From Salinicola acroporae (lineage in GTDB: Bacteria; Pseudomonadota; Gammaproteobacteria; Pseudomonadales; Halomonadaceae), in NCBI RefSeq assembly GCF_003206615.1, contig NZ_PZJW01000008.1, positions 110,754 through 174,753 on the forward strand: a stretch of 64,000 nt of DNA, in the 5' to 3' direction. Below the pieces are notes generated by a model. It saw nothing but the letters and a program-made list of their open reading frames with translations. It made no database searches and had not been told where the DNA came from. A program made the position numbers and the translations under genes. Of this stretch, positions 26,397 to 35,107 are shown piece after piece (position 1 is the first letter of the stretch; every line of letters starts with the position of its first letter).

Positions 26397-27194
26397 ATGG
26401 AGCTGCCGCAGAATCCCTTCCAACGCTCGCTTGACGGCAATACGCGCTATGGCTGCTGGGCCGGCTTCGGTACCGGCTATGCCACCGAGATTCTCGCCAC
26501 CACCGGGTTCGACTGGCTGTTGATCGACGGTGAACACGCACCCAACACGGTCCCTTCCATCCTGTCGCAGCTGCAGGCCGTGGCACCCTATTCCAGTGCA
26601 CCGGTGGTGCGTACCGTCAACCACGACCCTGCCCTGATCAAGCAGCTACTCGATATCGGCGCCCAGACGTTGATGATCCCGATGGTCGACACGGCCGAAC
26701 AGGCCGCCAGACTGGTCGCCGCGACACGCTACCCGCCGAACGGTTTCCGGGGCGTCGGTGGCGGCCTGACTCGCGCCACGCGATGGGACAGCGTCGAGAA
26801 TTACCTGGCCCGAGCCCACGAGGAACTCTGCCTCATAGTCCAGGTGGAGTCGCGGACCGGCGTCGACAATGCCGAAGCGATAGCGGCAACCGAGGGCGTC
26901 GATGCCGTCTTCGTCGGCCCGGTGGACCTCTCCACCGGGGTCGGCCATGCCGGCAATCCGAATCATTCCGATGTTCAGGCGATGATCCGTCGTACCCTCG
27001 AGGTCACCCACGCTGCCGGCAAGGCCGCCGGCATTCTGGCCCCCGCCGAGGCAGATGCCAGACGGTATGCGCAATGGGGTTTTGACTTCATCGCCGTGGG
27101 TATCGATATCAGCCTGCTGCACCAGGCTGCCATCGATACGATTTCGCGCTACAAGTCCGACATCCCTCAGCCGAAATCGAGTCTCGGCTACTGA
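26397..27194 (+). CDS. HpcH/HpaI-family class II aldolase
   Basis: This is a pyruvate-type metal-dependent aldolase of 265 aa. Active-site motifs are LLIDGEHAPNT, RTVNHDPALIKQLLDIGAQT, VQVESRTGVDNAEAIAA and VFVGPVDLSTGVG, which together supply the expected His, Arg, Glu and Asp. Members cleave 4-hydroxy-2-oxo acids to pyruvate and an aldehyde; the exact substrate is open. A GTG at 26388 is possible, but the ATG at 26397 has AAGAGG eight bases upstream. It follows the TctC gene by 100 bp on the same strand and is likely cotranscribed. Confidence 0.9.
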   Translation: MELPQNPFQRSLDGNTRYGCWAGFGTGYATEILATTGFDWLLIDGEHAPNTVPSILSQLQAVAPYSSAPVVRTVNHDPALIKQLLDIGAQTLMIPMVDTAEQAARLVAATRYPPNGFRGVGGGLTRATRWDSVENYLARAHEELCLIVQVESRTGVDNAEAIAATEGVDAVFVGPVDLSTGVGHAGNPNHSDVQAMIRRTLEVTHAAGKAAGILAPAEADARRYAQWGFDFIAVGIDISLLHQAAIDTISRYKSDIPQPKSSLGY

Positions 27195-27236
27195 ACCCCG
27201 CCCTGGAGGTTACCGACGACAAGCGAATCACCAGAG

Positions 27237-27267
27237 AAGCCCCGGCCACATCCTGTGACCGGGGCTT
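27237..27267. terminator. Bidirectional terminator between the aldolase and DUF1127 genes
   Basis: AAGCCCCGG (27237-27245) pairs with CCGGGGCTT (27259-27267), with an inner CACA/TGTG extension. It lies between convergent genes, 43 bp past one stop and 3 bp past the other. Confidence 0.65.
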
Positions 27268-27269
27268 GG

Positions 27270-27596
27270 CTAAGCCAATTGTTCTCCGCAATATCGACAT
27301 ATCACGGTCTTGTTCGTGAGGGACTCGACGCCCGGCAGTGCTTCCACTGCCCTCGTAATGTCCGCCGTCTTCCGGTGCGCTTTGGCACGCTCAATGTCGC
27401 CGAGAACGCGATCCTTCATCCTCGCTTTTTCGTCAAAGGTCGGGAAGGCCGAAACGATTTCGTTCTCGGTCCGGCGCAGACCGATATCCTTGAGCATGTG
27501 ATCGTTCAACCCACTCAGGGCCTTCAAGTCGTGCCGATACTGCCGTTCCACGGCGAGGCGCTGCAACAATGCTTTGAAAATGCTAGAAAACTTCAT
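27270..27596 (-). CDS. DUF1127-domain small protein with C-terminal CxxC
   Basis: This 108-aa protein carries the DUF1127 (YjiS-like) motif LKALSGLNDHMLKDIGLRR at residues about 24-42. A charged helix follows (FDEKARMKDRVLGDIERAKA). The tail CRYCGEQLA is a possible half zinc site. DUF1127 proteins in alphaproteobacteria are short, basic and linked to RNA turnover and stress. This one is longer than the usual 40-70 aa. It is preceded by an unusual leader (27597-27914). Confidence 0.8.
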   Translation of the reverse strand: MKFSSIFKALLQRLAVERQYRHDLKALSGLNDHMLKDIGLRRTENEIVSAFPTFDEKARMKDRVLGDIERAKAHRKTADITRAVEALPGVESLTNKTVICRYCGEQLA

Positions 27597-27666
27597 GCCC
27601 CTGATCTCCAGGCTGGAGGAGGCCGGACACGAATCGCAGTAAAAAGGCGTGGACTTTCTTCGTCTT

Positions 27667-27692
27667 TCGGCCGCGATGGGTGTCGCGGCCGA
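27667..27692. promoter_or_regulatory. Perfect 10-bp hairpin between the 30-codon ORF and the DUF1127 gene
   Basis: TCGGCCGCGA (27667-27676) and its complement (27683-27692) flank a 6-nt loop. There is no T tract in either direction. It starts 10 bp after the small ORF stop and ends about 70 bp before the DUF1127 start, so it would sit in the leader mRNA of DUF1127. Confidence 0.55.
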
Positions 27693-27701
27693 TGATGAAA
27701 T

Positions 27702-27794
27702 TCAATCCAGGGCGCGCGACCGGCAACGTGCTCGCATACCGCGCAGACGCGCGATGTCGAAGAACGTTGACCAGATCAGGCGATGGGAATTCAT
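27702..27794 (-). CDS. Possible 30-aa basic leader peptide upstream of the DUF1127 gene
   Basis: This ORF (MNSHRLIWSTFFDIARLRGM followed by an Arg-rich tail) has GGAAA ten bases before the ATG. It lies downstream of a near-consensus promoter and its palindromes. It resembles no family I can name, although the Arg-rich amphipathic character recalls short DUF1127 peptides. It could be a leader peptide, a real small protein or chance. Confidence 0.4.
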   Translation of the reverse strand: MNSHRLIWSTFFDIARLRGMRARCRSRALD

Positions 27795-27823
27795 CACGAT
27801 TTCCGAAATTAGTGGGAGAGTTT

Positions 27824-27881
27824 CGATAACGTCATTCGTTATCGAATGACCGGAAGCAATAATCTTATTACCTCCGGTCAT
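27824..27881. promoter_or_regulatory. Three overlapping palindromes at the DUF1127 transcription start
   Basis: Palindrome A is CGATAACG/CGTTATCG (27824-27844), B is GTCATTCG/CGAATGAC (27831-27850) and C is ATGACCGGA/TCCGGTCAT (27846-27881, inner AATAA/TTATT). A and B share bases, as do B and C, so the hairpins exclude each other. All lie just downstream of the predicted -10. Confidence 0.6.
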
Positions 27882-27885
27882 TTTG

Positions 27886-27914
27886 ATTAAAAACGAGGCC
27901 TCTACCGGCGTCAA
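27886..27914 (-). promoter_or_regulatory. Near-consensus sigma-70 promoter for the DUF1127 unit
   Basis: Read leftwards, TTGACG (27914-27909) is followed after exactly 17 bp by TTTAAT (27891-27886). Each hexamer matches consensus at five of six positions. Transcription would start near 27879, inside palindrome C. Confidence 0.65.
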
Positions 27915-28060
27915 CCGGAAAAATCGAAATAGGGAGAATTTCTTCGAGCCCGCTTTAATGACAACTCAAGGGCAGAAAAGCGAGGGTACCGCGCTCACGC
28001 CTGGAGGTGTGGCCTGGCGAGCGGGGATCGATCGGCGACGCTAGGGTTCGGCAAGACCCA

Positions 28061-28094
28061 AAACGCCCGGCGCGCTGGGTAGCGCAAGCCGGGC
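28061..28094 (-). terminator. Intrinsic terminator of the YjfB-like gene
   Basis: Read leftwards, GCCCGGC pairs with GCCGGGC (28088-28094 with 28065-28071), with an inner GCGCT/AGCGC stem and 4-nt loop. A GTTTTG run follows. It lies 7 bp past the stop at 28102. Confidence 0.75.
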
Positions 28095-28101
28095 TAGGGC
28101 T

Positions 28102-28305
28102 TCAGGCATAGGTGTTGATTTGCGTTCCCACACTGCCGGAGGATGCCAGCTCCGGCGACGGCGCCACCGAGGACATCAATTGCGCGATGTGTGACGCCTG
28201 CCCATCCAGCGACTGCTTCAACAGACTATTCTGCGCTTGCTGGTCCTGATTGAAGTTCTGTAGCGCCAGCGCCGTACCGACGGCGGCATTGACTGCAGTA
28301 TCCAT
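28102..28305 (-). CDS. YjfB-family putative motility protein
   Basis: This is a 67-aa protein with a YjfB-like pattern: MDTAVNAAVGTALALQNFNQ, then a Gln-rich helix (SLLKQSLDGQASHIAQLMSS) and a short tail. The family is annotated as putative motility proteins in flagellated bacteria, with no biochemical role known. The start is set at 28305 because GAGGAG lies seven bases upstream. It is monocistronic with its own terminator. Confidence 0.75.
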   Translation of the reverse strand: MDTAVNAAVGTALALQNFNQDQQAQNSLLKQSLDGQASHIAQLMSSVAPSPELASSGSVGTQINTYA

Positions 28306-28478
28306 CACAAACTCCTCGATCCGAAGAAAGGCCACGCTTTCATGGCACTCTCGGTTTCTCGATCTTTCGGTCCATCCATCGGTCTATCGGCGCGACGCCC
28401 CACCGACTTTAGCCGTCGGGTGCGAGCAGGAACCGCAGCAAGGCTCTCCTGCCGAGAAAATCACCACGCTATCGTCTA

Positions 28479-28513
28479 CGCTTGACGACGCAATTCCAAT
28501 CCAGTCAAGCGTT
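28479..28513. promoter_or_regulatory. 9-bp inverted repeat upstream of the lipoprotein gene
   Basis: ACGCTTGAC (28479-28487) and its exact complement (28505-28513) flank a 17-bp spacer, 21 bp before the start codon at 28535. The left arm contains a TTGAC hexamer. It could be a repressor site or a leader stem. Confidence 0.4.
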
Positions 28514-28534
28514 TACCGTCCGAAGGATATATCG

Positions 28535-29137
28535 ATGCCCAGACTCGCGTTGACCCTCACCCTCTGTGCCGGCGTTGCCTTGAGTGCCTGCCAGCAGCGT
28601 GACGCTTCGAATCAGGATACCGACGCTGCCAAGGAGACCTTCCAGGCGGCGAATTATCCGCTCGAGGTACGATACGACGCCTCGCTGATACGCGTCGATG
28701 GCGAGGTCTCCAGCTATTTCGACAACGGCGGCTGGCAGCTGTCGGACGACGCGCCCGGCGATCGCCTGATTCTGCTGGAACTCCCCGAATCCGACGACGA
28801 GGAGACCGCCCTGTGGCGCTTGGGCGCAAGCCGTGACGAAGAGGCCGTGGCCAACTGCCTGCGCCTGCCCGCCAATGCCCAGGCCACACCGTCGAAGACC
28901 ACCCTGGCGGGAGAGGCGTTTAGCGGCTTTACCCTCGGCGACGCCGGCATGAGCCACTTCCAGAATGTCGAAGGTTATCGCGCCGTGGTGAACGATACCT
29001 GCTACGCCATCGACCTGATCGTGCAGGGAACCGATGGCGAAGTTTACGACCCTCCTCGCCAGCCGCCGTTTTCCAGCGACGAGGCCATGGAGCGGTTACG
29101 CACGATCAGCGACGGGCTGTCGTTCAACGGGAAATGA
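28535..29137 (+). CDS. Hypothetical lipoprotein
   Basis: No named family is recognised. The 200-aa protein starts with a lipoprotein signal peptide (LTLCAGVALSACQQ, lipobox Cys at residue 17) and is acidic overall. Two internal cysteines (VANCLRLP and VNDTCYAI) could form a disulfide. It ends with SDEAMERLRTISDGLSF. SD is GAAGGA. It converges on the chemoreceptor gene, whose stop lies 5 bp away. Periplasmic or outer-membrane anchoring is inferred. Confidence 0.75.
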   Translation: MPRLALTLTLCAGVALSACQQRDASNQDTDAAKETFQAANYPLEVRYDASLIRVDGEVSSYFDNGGWQLSDDAPGDRLILLELPESDDEETALWRLGASRDEEAVANCLRLPANAQATPSKTTLAGEAFSGFTLGDAGMSHFQNVEGYRAVVNDTCYAIDLIVQGTDGEVYDPPRQPPFSSDEAMERLRTISDGLSFNGK

Positions 29138-29142
29138 GCGGG

Positions 29143-30693
29143 TTATCCCGCTGTCGCCGGCGTGTGGCCGGTCACCTGAGGAAACGCTTGTTTCCTTCGG
29201 GTACCCGCTTCAGCCAAAGAGCAGTTCGATGGCGCCGATGCTGCCACCTCGATCGTCTTACCCAGGTCGAAGGATGAGACCGCTTCATCCAGCAGAGAGG
29301 ATTGCTGATGCAGTCGCTCGGAGGCGTGCGAGACGCTCTCGACCAGGGATCCGTTCTCCTCGGTGTCCTGGGCGATCCCACGCAGATCGGCGTTGACCTC
29401 GCCGATATCGTCGCTCTGTCGGCAACAGGCCTGGCTGATTCCGTCGATCAACCGGGCGACGTCGTTCGTCCGGCCAAGCATGTCGGTCATGGTACGCGCG
29501 ACGTCTTCCGCCCTGGCGGTACCATTCACGACTTGCTGCCGAGATTCGCCGATCAGCGCCCTGATATCGCGGGACGCTTCGGCGCTGCGATTCGCCAGCG
29601 CCTGCACTTCGCCGGCGACGACCGCAAAGCCACGTCCGCTTTCCCCTGCGCGCGCCGCCTCCACGGCAGCATTGAGCGCCAGGATATTGGTCTGAAAGGC
29701 AATGCTGTCGATCAGATCGGTGATTTCGGTGATCTTGTTCGAGCTTTCGCGCAGCTGATGCATGGCCCCCGTCAATGCGTTAACCATCCGCTGGCCCTCG
29801 TCCGCCACGTCGCCGGCTTCGCTGGCCAGCATACTGGCGCGCTGGGCATGGTCGCTGTTTTCCTGCACGGAGCCGCCGATCGCCTCGAGTTTACCTTGGG
29901 TGCGGACCAGCGCCGTCTCCTGCCGGCGATTGCGATCAGCGAGCTCGTCGTTGCCGTGATTGATCGTGGTGGACACCGCTGCGACCTCGACGAGCGTCGT
30001 CTTCACACGCCCGAGCGTCGCGCGCACGACCTGCATCGTGCGCTTGAACTCGCTACCGACGTGGCTGCGCATCGTCGTATCGTCGAACCCGAGATCGAAG
30101 ATGCCTTCACGGCGCCCGATGTGCCTGCTGAGACGGCTCAGCTCCTCGGCGCTGATGGCGTCGCGTGCCATCTGGCGCGCCAGGAACCCCAGCACCACCG
30201 TCTGGACAATCACGTAGGCCGCGTGAATCAGGACCATCGGTAGATACGCCATCATGTGCGATTGCGGCATCACATAGATGTCCCACCCCTGGTGTTGCAG
30301 GTAGCAGAACAGCAAGTGGTGACCCGCTATCACCCCCGCGCCGCAGGCGAGCACTCGCCAGTCGCGATACGCCAGCAGGATCGACAGCAGCACGAAGATG
30401 ACGAAGTGCCCCTCGATCATCCCCAGCAGCAGGTGGATCTGCAGCCCCGCATGGACCATGAACGCCGTCGCCACGCACAGCCGCGTCGTCAGCGCGGTCG
30501 GCCAGCACCGGATCATCACGATGGGTACGATACTGGCCGGCAACCCCACCACGATGGCAGGCCACCACAAACCGTGAACGGCGGCCATTCCCAGTGTCGC
30601 GGCACCAAGGACGACCAGCAGCAGCGCCGTCAGACGATTGGCGCGAACATAGATACCGGCCAGCAGGTCCCTGGGCGAAGCGGATGAATCCAT
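29143..30693 (-). CDS. Methyl-accepting chemotaxis protein with a polytopic membrane sensor
   Basis: This is a 516-aa chemoreceptor. The N-terminal 200 residues contain about six membrane helices ([60 protein letters not shown]) and no periplasmic ligand domain. The signalling hairpin tip is [20 protein letters not shown] with [20 protein letters not shown]. There is no CheR-tethering pentapeptide at the C-terminus. ATG 30693 is preferred over GTG 30705. It is isolated from other che genes. Confidence 0.9.
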   Translation of the reverse strand: MDSSASPRDLLAGIYVRANRLTALLLVVLGAATLGMAAVHGLWWPAIVVGLPASIVPIVMIRCWPTALTTRLCVATAFMVHAGLQIHLLLGMIEGHFVIFVLLSILLAYRDWRVLACGAGVIAGHHLLFCYLQHQGWDIYVMPQSHMMAYLPMVLIHAAYVIVQTVVLGFLARQMARDAISAEELSRLSRHIGRREGIFDLGFDDTTMRSHVGSEFKRTMQVVRATLGRVKTTLVEVAAVSTTINHGNDELADRNRRQETALVRTQGKLEAIGGSVQENSDHAQRASMLASEAGDVADEGQRMVNALTGAMHQLRESSNKITEITDLIDSIAFQTNILALNAAVEAARAGESGRGFAVVAGEVQALANRSAEASRDIRALIGESRQQVVNGTARAEDVARTMTDMLGRTNDVARLIDGISQACCRQSDDIGEVNADLRGIAQDTEENGSLVESVSHASERLHQQSSLLDEAVSSFDLGKTIEVAASAPSNCSLAEAGTRRKQAFPQVTGHTPATAG

Positions 30694-30880
30694 GGCGTCT
30701 CTCACGATCTTGTTGTCGGGGCCGGTGAATCCACCGGGCGTCGGCAGGCATGCCGATCAGAACAGTTATCGGCATCGGGCAGCGACTCTTCACTCCCGCC
30801 TTGCCACCCCTCCCGCCTCAGGACACCGTCATGACGCGGCTGTTACACTGCGAGCGCCAGCCCCAGGATTGGATGACCTC

Positions 30881-31729
30881 ATGAAAACCATCGGAGCCCA
30901 CGTCAGCGCCGCGGGCGGTGTCGATCAGGCCGTGAGTCGCGCCACCGAGATCGGCGCCAACGCTTTTGCGCTGTTCACCAAGAATCAGCGCCAGTGGAAG
31001 GCCAAGCCCCTGGAAGAGAGTACGATCGAGGCATTCAAGACCGCCTGCCGCGAGCAGGGTTTCGGCCCGGCGCAGATACTTCCCCACGACAGCTACCTGA
31101 TCAATCTGGGCCATCCCGATCCGGAGGGACTGGCCAAATCCCGCGCCGCGTTTCTCGACGAGTGTCAGCGCTGTGAGCAACTGGGGCTGACGCTGCTCAA
31201 CTTCCATCCCGGCAGCCATCTCAACAAGATCAGCGAGCGCGACTGCCTGGCGCGGATCGCGGAGTCAATCAACGAGACCCATGCGCCGACCCGCTCGGTG
31301 GTCGCGGTGATCGAGAATACTGCCGGCCAGGGTTCGAATCTCGGTTTCCGGTTCGAGCAATTGGCCGAGATCATCGAACAGGTCGACGACAAGACCCGCG
31401 TGGGAGCCTGCATCGATACCTGTCACGCTTTCGCAGCCGGCTACGACCTGCGTACCGAGGTCGATGCCATTGCGATGCTCGATGAGTTCGAACGTGTGGT
31501 CGGCGCTCGATATCTTCGCGGCATGCACCTCAACGATGCCAAGAGCGAGTTCGCCAGTCGGGTCGACCGCCACCACAGCCTCGGTAAGGGCAATATCGGT
31601 CTGCCGGGATTCACCGCGTTGATGCGCGACCCCCGCACCGATGACATACCGCTAATACTGGAAACCGTCGAGCCGGCGATCTGGCCGGACGAGATCCAGT
31701 GGCTGCGCGATCAGCAGAACGTCGATTAA
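30881..31729 (+). CDS. nfo: Endonuclease IV
   Basis: Nfo is an AP endonuclease that cuts 5' to abasic sites in base-excision repair, using three zinc ions. The protein has 282 aa, as in E. coli (285). Family signatures seen are [63 protein letters not shown] and LHLNDAK-type [10 protein letters not shown]. The start at MKTIGAHVS (30881) matches the family N-terminus. The frame is open upstream, but without conservation. Confidence 0.96.
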   Translation: MKTIGAHVSAAGGVDQAVSRATEIGANAFALFTKNQRQWKAKPLEESTIEAFKTACREQGFGPAQILPHDSYLINLGHPDPEGLAKSRAAFLDECQRCEQLGLTLLNFHPGSHLNKISERDCLARIAESINETHAPTRSVVAVIENTAGQGSNLGFRFEQLAEIIEQVDDKTRVGACIDTCHAFAAGYDLRTEVDAIAMLDEFERVVGARYLRGMHLNDAKSEFASRVDRHHSLGKGNIGLPGFTALMRDPRTDDIPLILETVEPAIWPDEIQWLRDQQNVD

Positions 31730-31750
31730 CTTTTCAGGACAGACCTCACC

Positions 31751-32038
31751 ATGGATGGATTCTTCAATTGGCTCGGCGAGGCGATCGGCAACGTGATTCG
31801 TGCCGTGATCAATGGGCTGCATGGCATTTTCGGCGGCCTTTGGCAAGCCATCGACGGCTTCGTCGAGGGATTGACAGGTTCGCTGGGTATCAGCGACTCG
31901 ATCTTCAGCATTGCCGTGCTGGTGATTGGCGTACTGCTGTTGATCAACGGCCTCCGCTCGCTGGTGCGCGGCGGCATCGTCGGCGGCATCGTGTGGCTGC
32001 TGCTGGGGCTGCTGATACTAAGCTGGCTGATTCGTTGA
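31751..32038 (+). CDS. Small glycine-rich membrane protein
   Basis: This is an unrecognised 95-aa protein 21 bp downstream of nfo, probably cotranscribed. The N-terminal amphipathic region is Gly/Ile-rich (EAIGNVIRAVINGLHGIFGG). Two C-terminal membrane segments follow (IFSIAVLVIGVLLLINGL and GIVGGIVWLLLGLLILSWLI). Function is unknown. Confidence 0.7.
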   Translation: MDGFFNWLGEAIGNVIRAVINGLHGIFGGLWQAIDGFVEGLTGSLGISDSIFSIAVLVIGVLLLINGLRSLVRGGIVGGIVWLLLGLLILSWLIR

Positions 32039-32046
32039 TTCGGGTC

Positions 32047-32076
32047 TCTTCCCGATTGCAACGATTGTCGGGAAGA
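32047..32076 (+). terminator. Inverted repeat after the small membrane protein gene
   Basis: TCTTCCCGA (32047-32055) pairs perfectly with TCGGGAAGA (32068-32076) over a 12-nt loop, 9 bp past the stop. The T tract is lacking. Confidence 0.45.
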
Positions 32077-32147
32077 CATGCCTATTCCTCCTGGCCCCCG
32101 TGACCTCCTTGTCATACCCTCTTTCGTCTACCACCTTGAGGTCGCAA

Positions 32148-32191
32148 GGTCACATTGATTGGTGACCGATTGACGACAGGTTCTGTCGTCA
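32148..32191. promoter_or_regulatory. Two palindromes upstream of aldA
   Basis: GGTCAC/GTGACC (32148-32153, 32162-32167, 8-bp spacer) is followed by TGACGACAG/CTGTCGTCA (32171-32191, 3-nt loop). The second ends 22 bp before the aldA ATG. They may be operator sites or a leader hairpin. Confidence 0.45.
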
Positions 32192-32213
32192 CGTCAGACA
32201 AGGAGACATCAGG

Positions 32214-33689
32214 ATGAGTCAGTCACTCAAAGCGCAGCAGAACGGCGTCGAAGTCTACAACCAGTTCATTGGCGGCCAGTGGCTCACCGGTGACGGCGAG
32301 TTGCTGGACGTCCTCAATCCCGCCACCAGCGAGGTCATTGCACGGGCTCGGCTGGCCGATGAAAAGCTGGCCGACCGGGCGCTCCAGGCAGCGCAGGACG
32401 CCTTCCCCGCCTGGTCACGCAAGACTGCCGTCGAGCGCGCCGATCATCTCTACAAGCTGGTGGATCTGATTCAGGACAACCGGGACCGCCTGGCCCGGCT
32501 GATCACCACCGAGCAAGGCAAGCCGCTCTCGGAAGCCGATGCGGACGTCGGCATGTGCTGCGACCTGATCCGCTTCGCGGCGGAAAACACCCGCCGACTC
32601 GAGGGTGACATCATCCCGGCGGACGATCCCGACGAGCAGATCTGGATCCAGAAGGTCCCGCATGGCGTCGTGGTCGGCATTACCGCCTGGAACTTCCCCG
32701 CCGCGCTGATCGGTCGCAAGCTCGGTCCGGCGCTGGCCGCAGGCAACACCATCGTGCTCAAGCCCTCGGAAGAGACGCCGCTGACCGCACTCGAGCTGGT
32801 CGAACTGGCGCGCCAGGCCGGCATTCCCGATGGGGTGGTCAACCTGGTCAACGGTCGCGGTCGAGACATCGGCAATCACCTGATCCAGAGCCCGATTACC
32901 CAACTGGTCAGCATGACCGGCAGCGTGCGCGGCGGCCGCGAGATCAACAAGGCCGCCGCAGAACATCTCAAGATCGTGCGTCTCGAGCTGGGCGGCAAGG
33001 CGCCGTTCATCGTGCTCGACGATGCCGATCTCGACCCGGCGGTCGATGCCGCCATTGCCTCGCGCTACAACAACTGCGGCCAGGTGTGTACCTGCAACGA
33101 GCGCATGTACGTCCAGTCCGGCATCTACGACCGCTTCCTGGAGCGATTCAAGCAGCGCGTCGAGGCGCTCAAGGTCGGCAACCCGCTGACCGACAAGGAC
33201 GTCGACATGGGACCCAAGATCAACGCCGGAGAGCTCGACAAGATCCACGCCATGGTCGAGCAGGCCCAGAGCCAGGGCGCGCAGTTGTTGACGGGCGGCC
33301 AACGCCTGACCGGCGGCGATTACGACAAGGGCAACTACTACGCGCCGACGATACTGACCGACGTCAACAACGACATGGATATCATGAAGGAGGAGATCTT
33401 CGGCCCGGTGGCACCGATCATGAAGGTCGAAGACTTCGAACAGGCGATGGCGTACGCCAATGCCTCGGAGTACGGCCTATCCGCCTATGTGTTCACCCAG
33501 AACGTGAAGCACCTGATGGCGCTGACCCGTGAGCTCGACTTCGGCGAGATCTACGTCAACCGCGGGGCCGGCGAATCCGTCCAGGGCTTTCACAAGGGGT
33601 ATCGCAACAGCGGCCTCGGCGGAGAGGACGGCAAGTACGGGCTGGAAGCCTACGTCAAGAGCAAGACGATGTACGTGCACTACGCCTGA
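32214..33689 (+). CDS. aldA: NAD-dependent aldehyde dehydrogenase, AldA (lactaldehyde/glycolaldehyde) type
   Basis: This 491-aa enzyme oxidises an aldehyde to a carboxylate with NAD+. The nucleotide-binding region is ITAWNFPAALIGRKLGPALA. The general base Glu258 is in LELGGKAP and the nucleophile Cys292 in NNCGQVCTCNERM. The C-terminal FHKGYRNSGLGGEDGKYGLE and overall pattern match E. coli AldA, so lactaldehyde or glycolaldehyde is the likely substrate. It is transcribed alone, between upstream palindromes and a 10-bp hairpin (33735-33757). Confidence 0.9.
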   Translation: MSQSLKAQQNGVEVYNQFIGGQWLTGDGELLDVLNPATSEVIARARLADEKLADRALQAAQDAFPAWSRKTAVERADHLYKLVDLIQDNRDRLARLITTEQGKPLSEADADVGMCCDLIRFAAENTRRLEGDIIPADDPDEQIWIQKVPHGVVVGITAWNFPAALIGRKLGPALAAGNTIVLKPSEETPLTALELVELARQAGIPDGVVNLVNGRGRDIGNHLIQSPITQLVSMTGSVRGGREINKAAAEHLKIVRLELGGKAPFIVLDDADLDPAVDAAIASRYNNCGQVCTCNERMYVQSGIYDRFLERFKQRVEALKVGNPLTDKDVDMGPKINAGELDKIHAMVEQAQSQGAQLLTGGQRLTGGDYDKGNYYAPTILTDVNNDMDIMKEEIFGPVAPIMKVEDFEQAMAYANASEYGLSAYVFTQNVKHLMALTRELDFGEIYVNRGAGESVQGFHKGYRNSGLGGEDGKYGLEAYVKSKTMYVHYA

Positions 33690-33734
33690 CGCCCATCCGA
33701 ACGAACCGCCCTCGTTCTGCTGATTCGCCCCATG

Positions 33735-33757
33735 ACGGGCCGCCAGTGGCGGCCCGT
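33735..33757 (+). terminator. Hairpin downstream of aldA
   Basis: ACGGGCCGCC pairs with GGCGGCCCGT around a 3-nt loop, 45 bp past the aldA stop. The stem is strong but the T tract is poor. Confidence 0.55.
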
Positions 33758-33819
33758 TGCAGTTAGGCTTTGCGCGAGAGCTACCTGCACTCGCCGACTT
33801 TTCGTACAAACCCTGGCGG

Positions 33820-35019
33820 CTATCGCCCACTCAACGACGGCAGCACATGGTCACGGTAGCGCCACAGGATGATCCCCCCGGCGAAAACCATGACGAGTGC
33901 CACCGCCAGCAGGATCGAGCCCGTCGCCAGAAATCCCGCCGTCGTGCTCACGATCAACCCGCCCAGCGGCTGGGTCAGATTGTTGAGCATCACCACCAGC
34001 CCCGTCGTCTTGCCGAAGTCTTCCGAGGGAATCACCCGACGGCGCAGGCTGCGAATCGAGACACTGAACATCTTGTCGAAACCGATCACCAGCAGAAATC
34101 CGAGCGCATAGAGCGACGAAATTGCGGTCACGCTCGCCATCAGTCCACCCAGCGCCATCGCCGCGTAGGCCAGCAGCCCCAGTCGGTCCGCCGGTATCAG
34201 CGATCTTGCCGTGAACAGCAACACCAACACCGTGGCCAGCGCACCGCCGGCCTGCAACACGCCATAGTAGATTTCGCCGTGGCTCTGAACGCCGGTGACC
34301 ACGGCGGGCGCCGTGGCCAGTAGTGTCCCCAGCAGCAGATTGACGGCCATCGCCAGGCCGATCGAGGCCGGTAGCGCGGGGCTCACGCGGAGATGATGAC
34401 CCGCGATCAGCAGCGCCCGATACCCGTTGGCGGCATGCGGCCGTGGCACCGGCAATTCGGGCCTGGCCAAGCGCTGCCAGCGCCAGACCGCGAGATCGCT
34501 GACCGCGAACCCGAGCGCGATCACCACCACCACCGCCTCCCACTCGAGCCGCGCCAGCAGTGCCGCCGCCACCAGCGGGCCAAGTACCGTCCCCACCTGG
34601 TCGAACAGTTGAGCGTGGGAGACGAGCCGCTCGTAGCGAGCGGACCCGAAGGCCTGCACCAACAGCATTTCTCGCGCCATCACGCCCTGGGTCGACAATA
34701 TGCCGACCAGCGCCGACAGCCCGATCAACCATGCCACGTGGGGTATCGCCAGATAGCCCAGGATCGCCGCCATGCACGTCGCCATGCGCCAGCGCTGGCT
34801 GGATCGCAGCAACCGATCGTTGCGGTGACGGTCGCAGAGCTGACCGCACAGCGGAAAGGCCAGAAACCGTGGCAGGGTCTCGAAGAAGAACGCCAGACCC
34901 GACCAGGCGACACTGCCGGTCAACTGATAGATCACCAGCGGTACCAGGAACAGCAGCATCTGGTCCGCCAGCCGCGACAGCAGCAGCGACACGAAAAAAT
35001 GACGATTGGGCGATCTCAT
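33820..35019 (-). CDS. Major facilitator superfamily transporter
   Basis: This is a 399-aa protein with 12 predicted helices. It belongs to the MFS_1/MFS_3-type permeases: LLLSRLADQMLLFLVPLVIY, a motif A-like loop FPLCGQLCDRHRNDRLLRSS, and LAMAVNLLLGTLLATAPAVV in the second half. The C-terminal motif SLRRRVIPSEDFGKTTGLVV recalls siderophore or drug exporters, but no substrate can be assigned. It is separated from pepN by 88 bp on the same strand. Confidence 0.82.
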   Translation of the reverse strand: MRSPNRHFFVSLLLSRLADQMLLFLVPLVIYQLTGSVAWSGLAFFFETLPRFLAFPLCGQLCDRHRNDRLLRSSQRWRMATCMAAILGYLAIPHVAWLIGLSALVGILSTQGVMAREMLLVQAFGSARYERLVSHAQLFDQVGTVLGPLVAAALLARLEWEAVVVVIALGFAVSDLAVWRWQRLARPELPVPRPHAANGYRALLIAGHHLRVSPALPASIGLAMAVNLLLGTLLATAPAVVTGVQSHGEIYYGVLQAGGALATVLVLLFTARSLIPADRLGLLAYAAMALGGLMASVTAISSLYALGFLLVIGFDKMFSVSIRSLRRRVIPSEDFGKTTGLVVMLNNLTQPLGGLIVSTTAGFLATGSILLAVALVMVFAGGIILWRYRDHVLPSLSGR

Positions 35020-35107
35020 CCTTCGAGCACTCTCCGGGGCCGGTTATCGGCACGGCCACCGAGCCGCACGCCAGGTGCGACCCGGCCCGACCGGGCGACA
35101 GCCGTCA

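Noticed and set aside
33851..35059. Second long minus-strand frame over the MFS gene
   Set aside because: It is Arg/Gly-rich without membrane helices, while the other frame has 12 helices.
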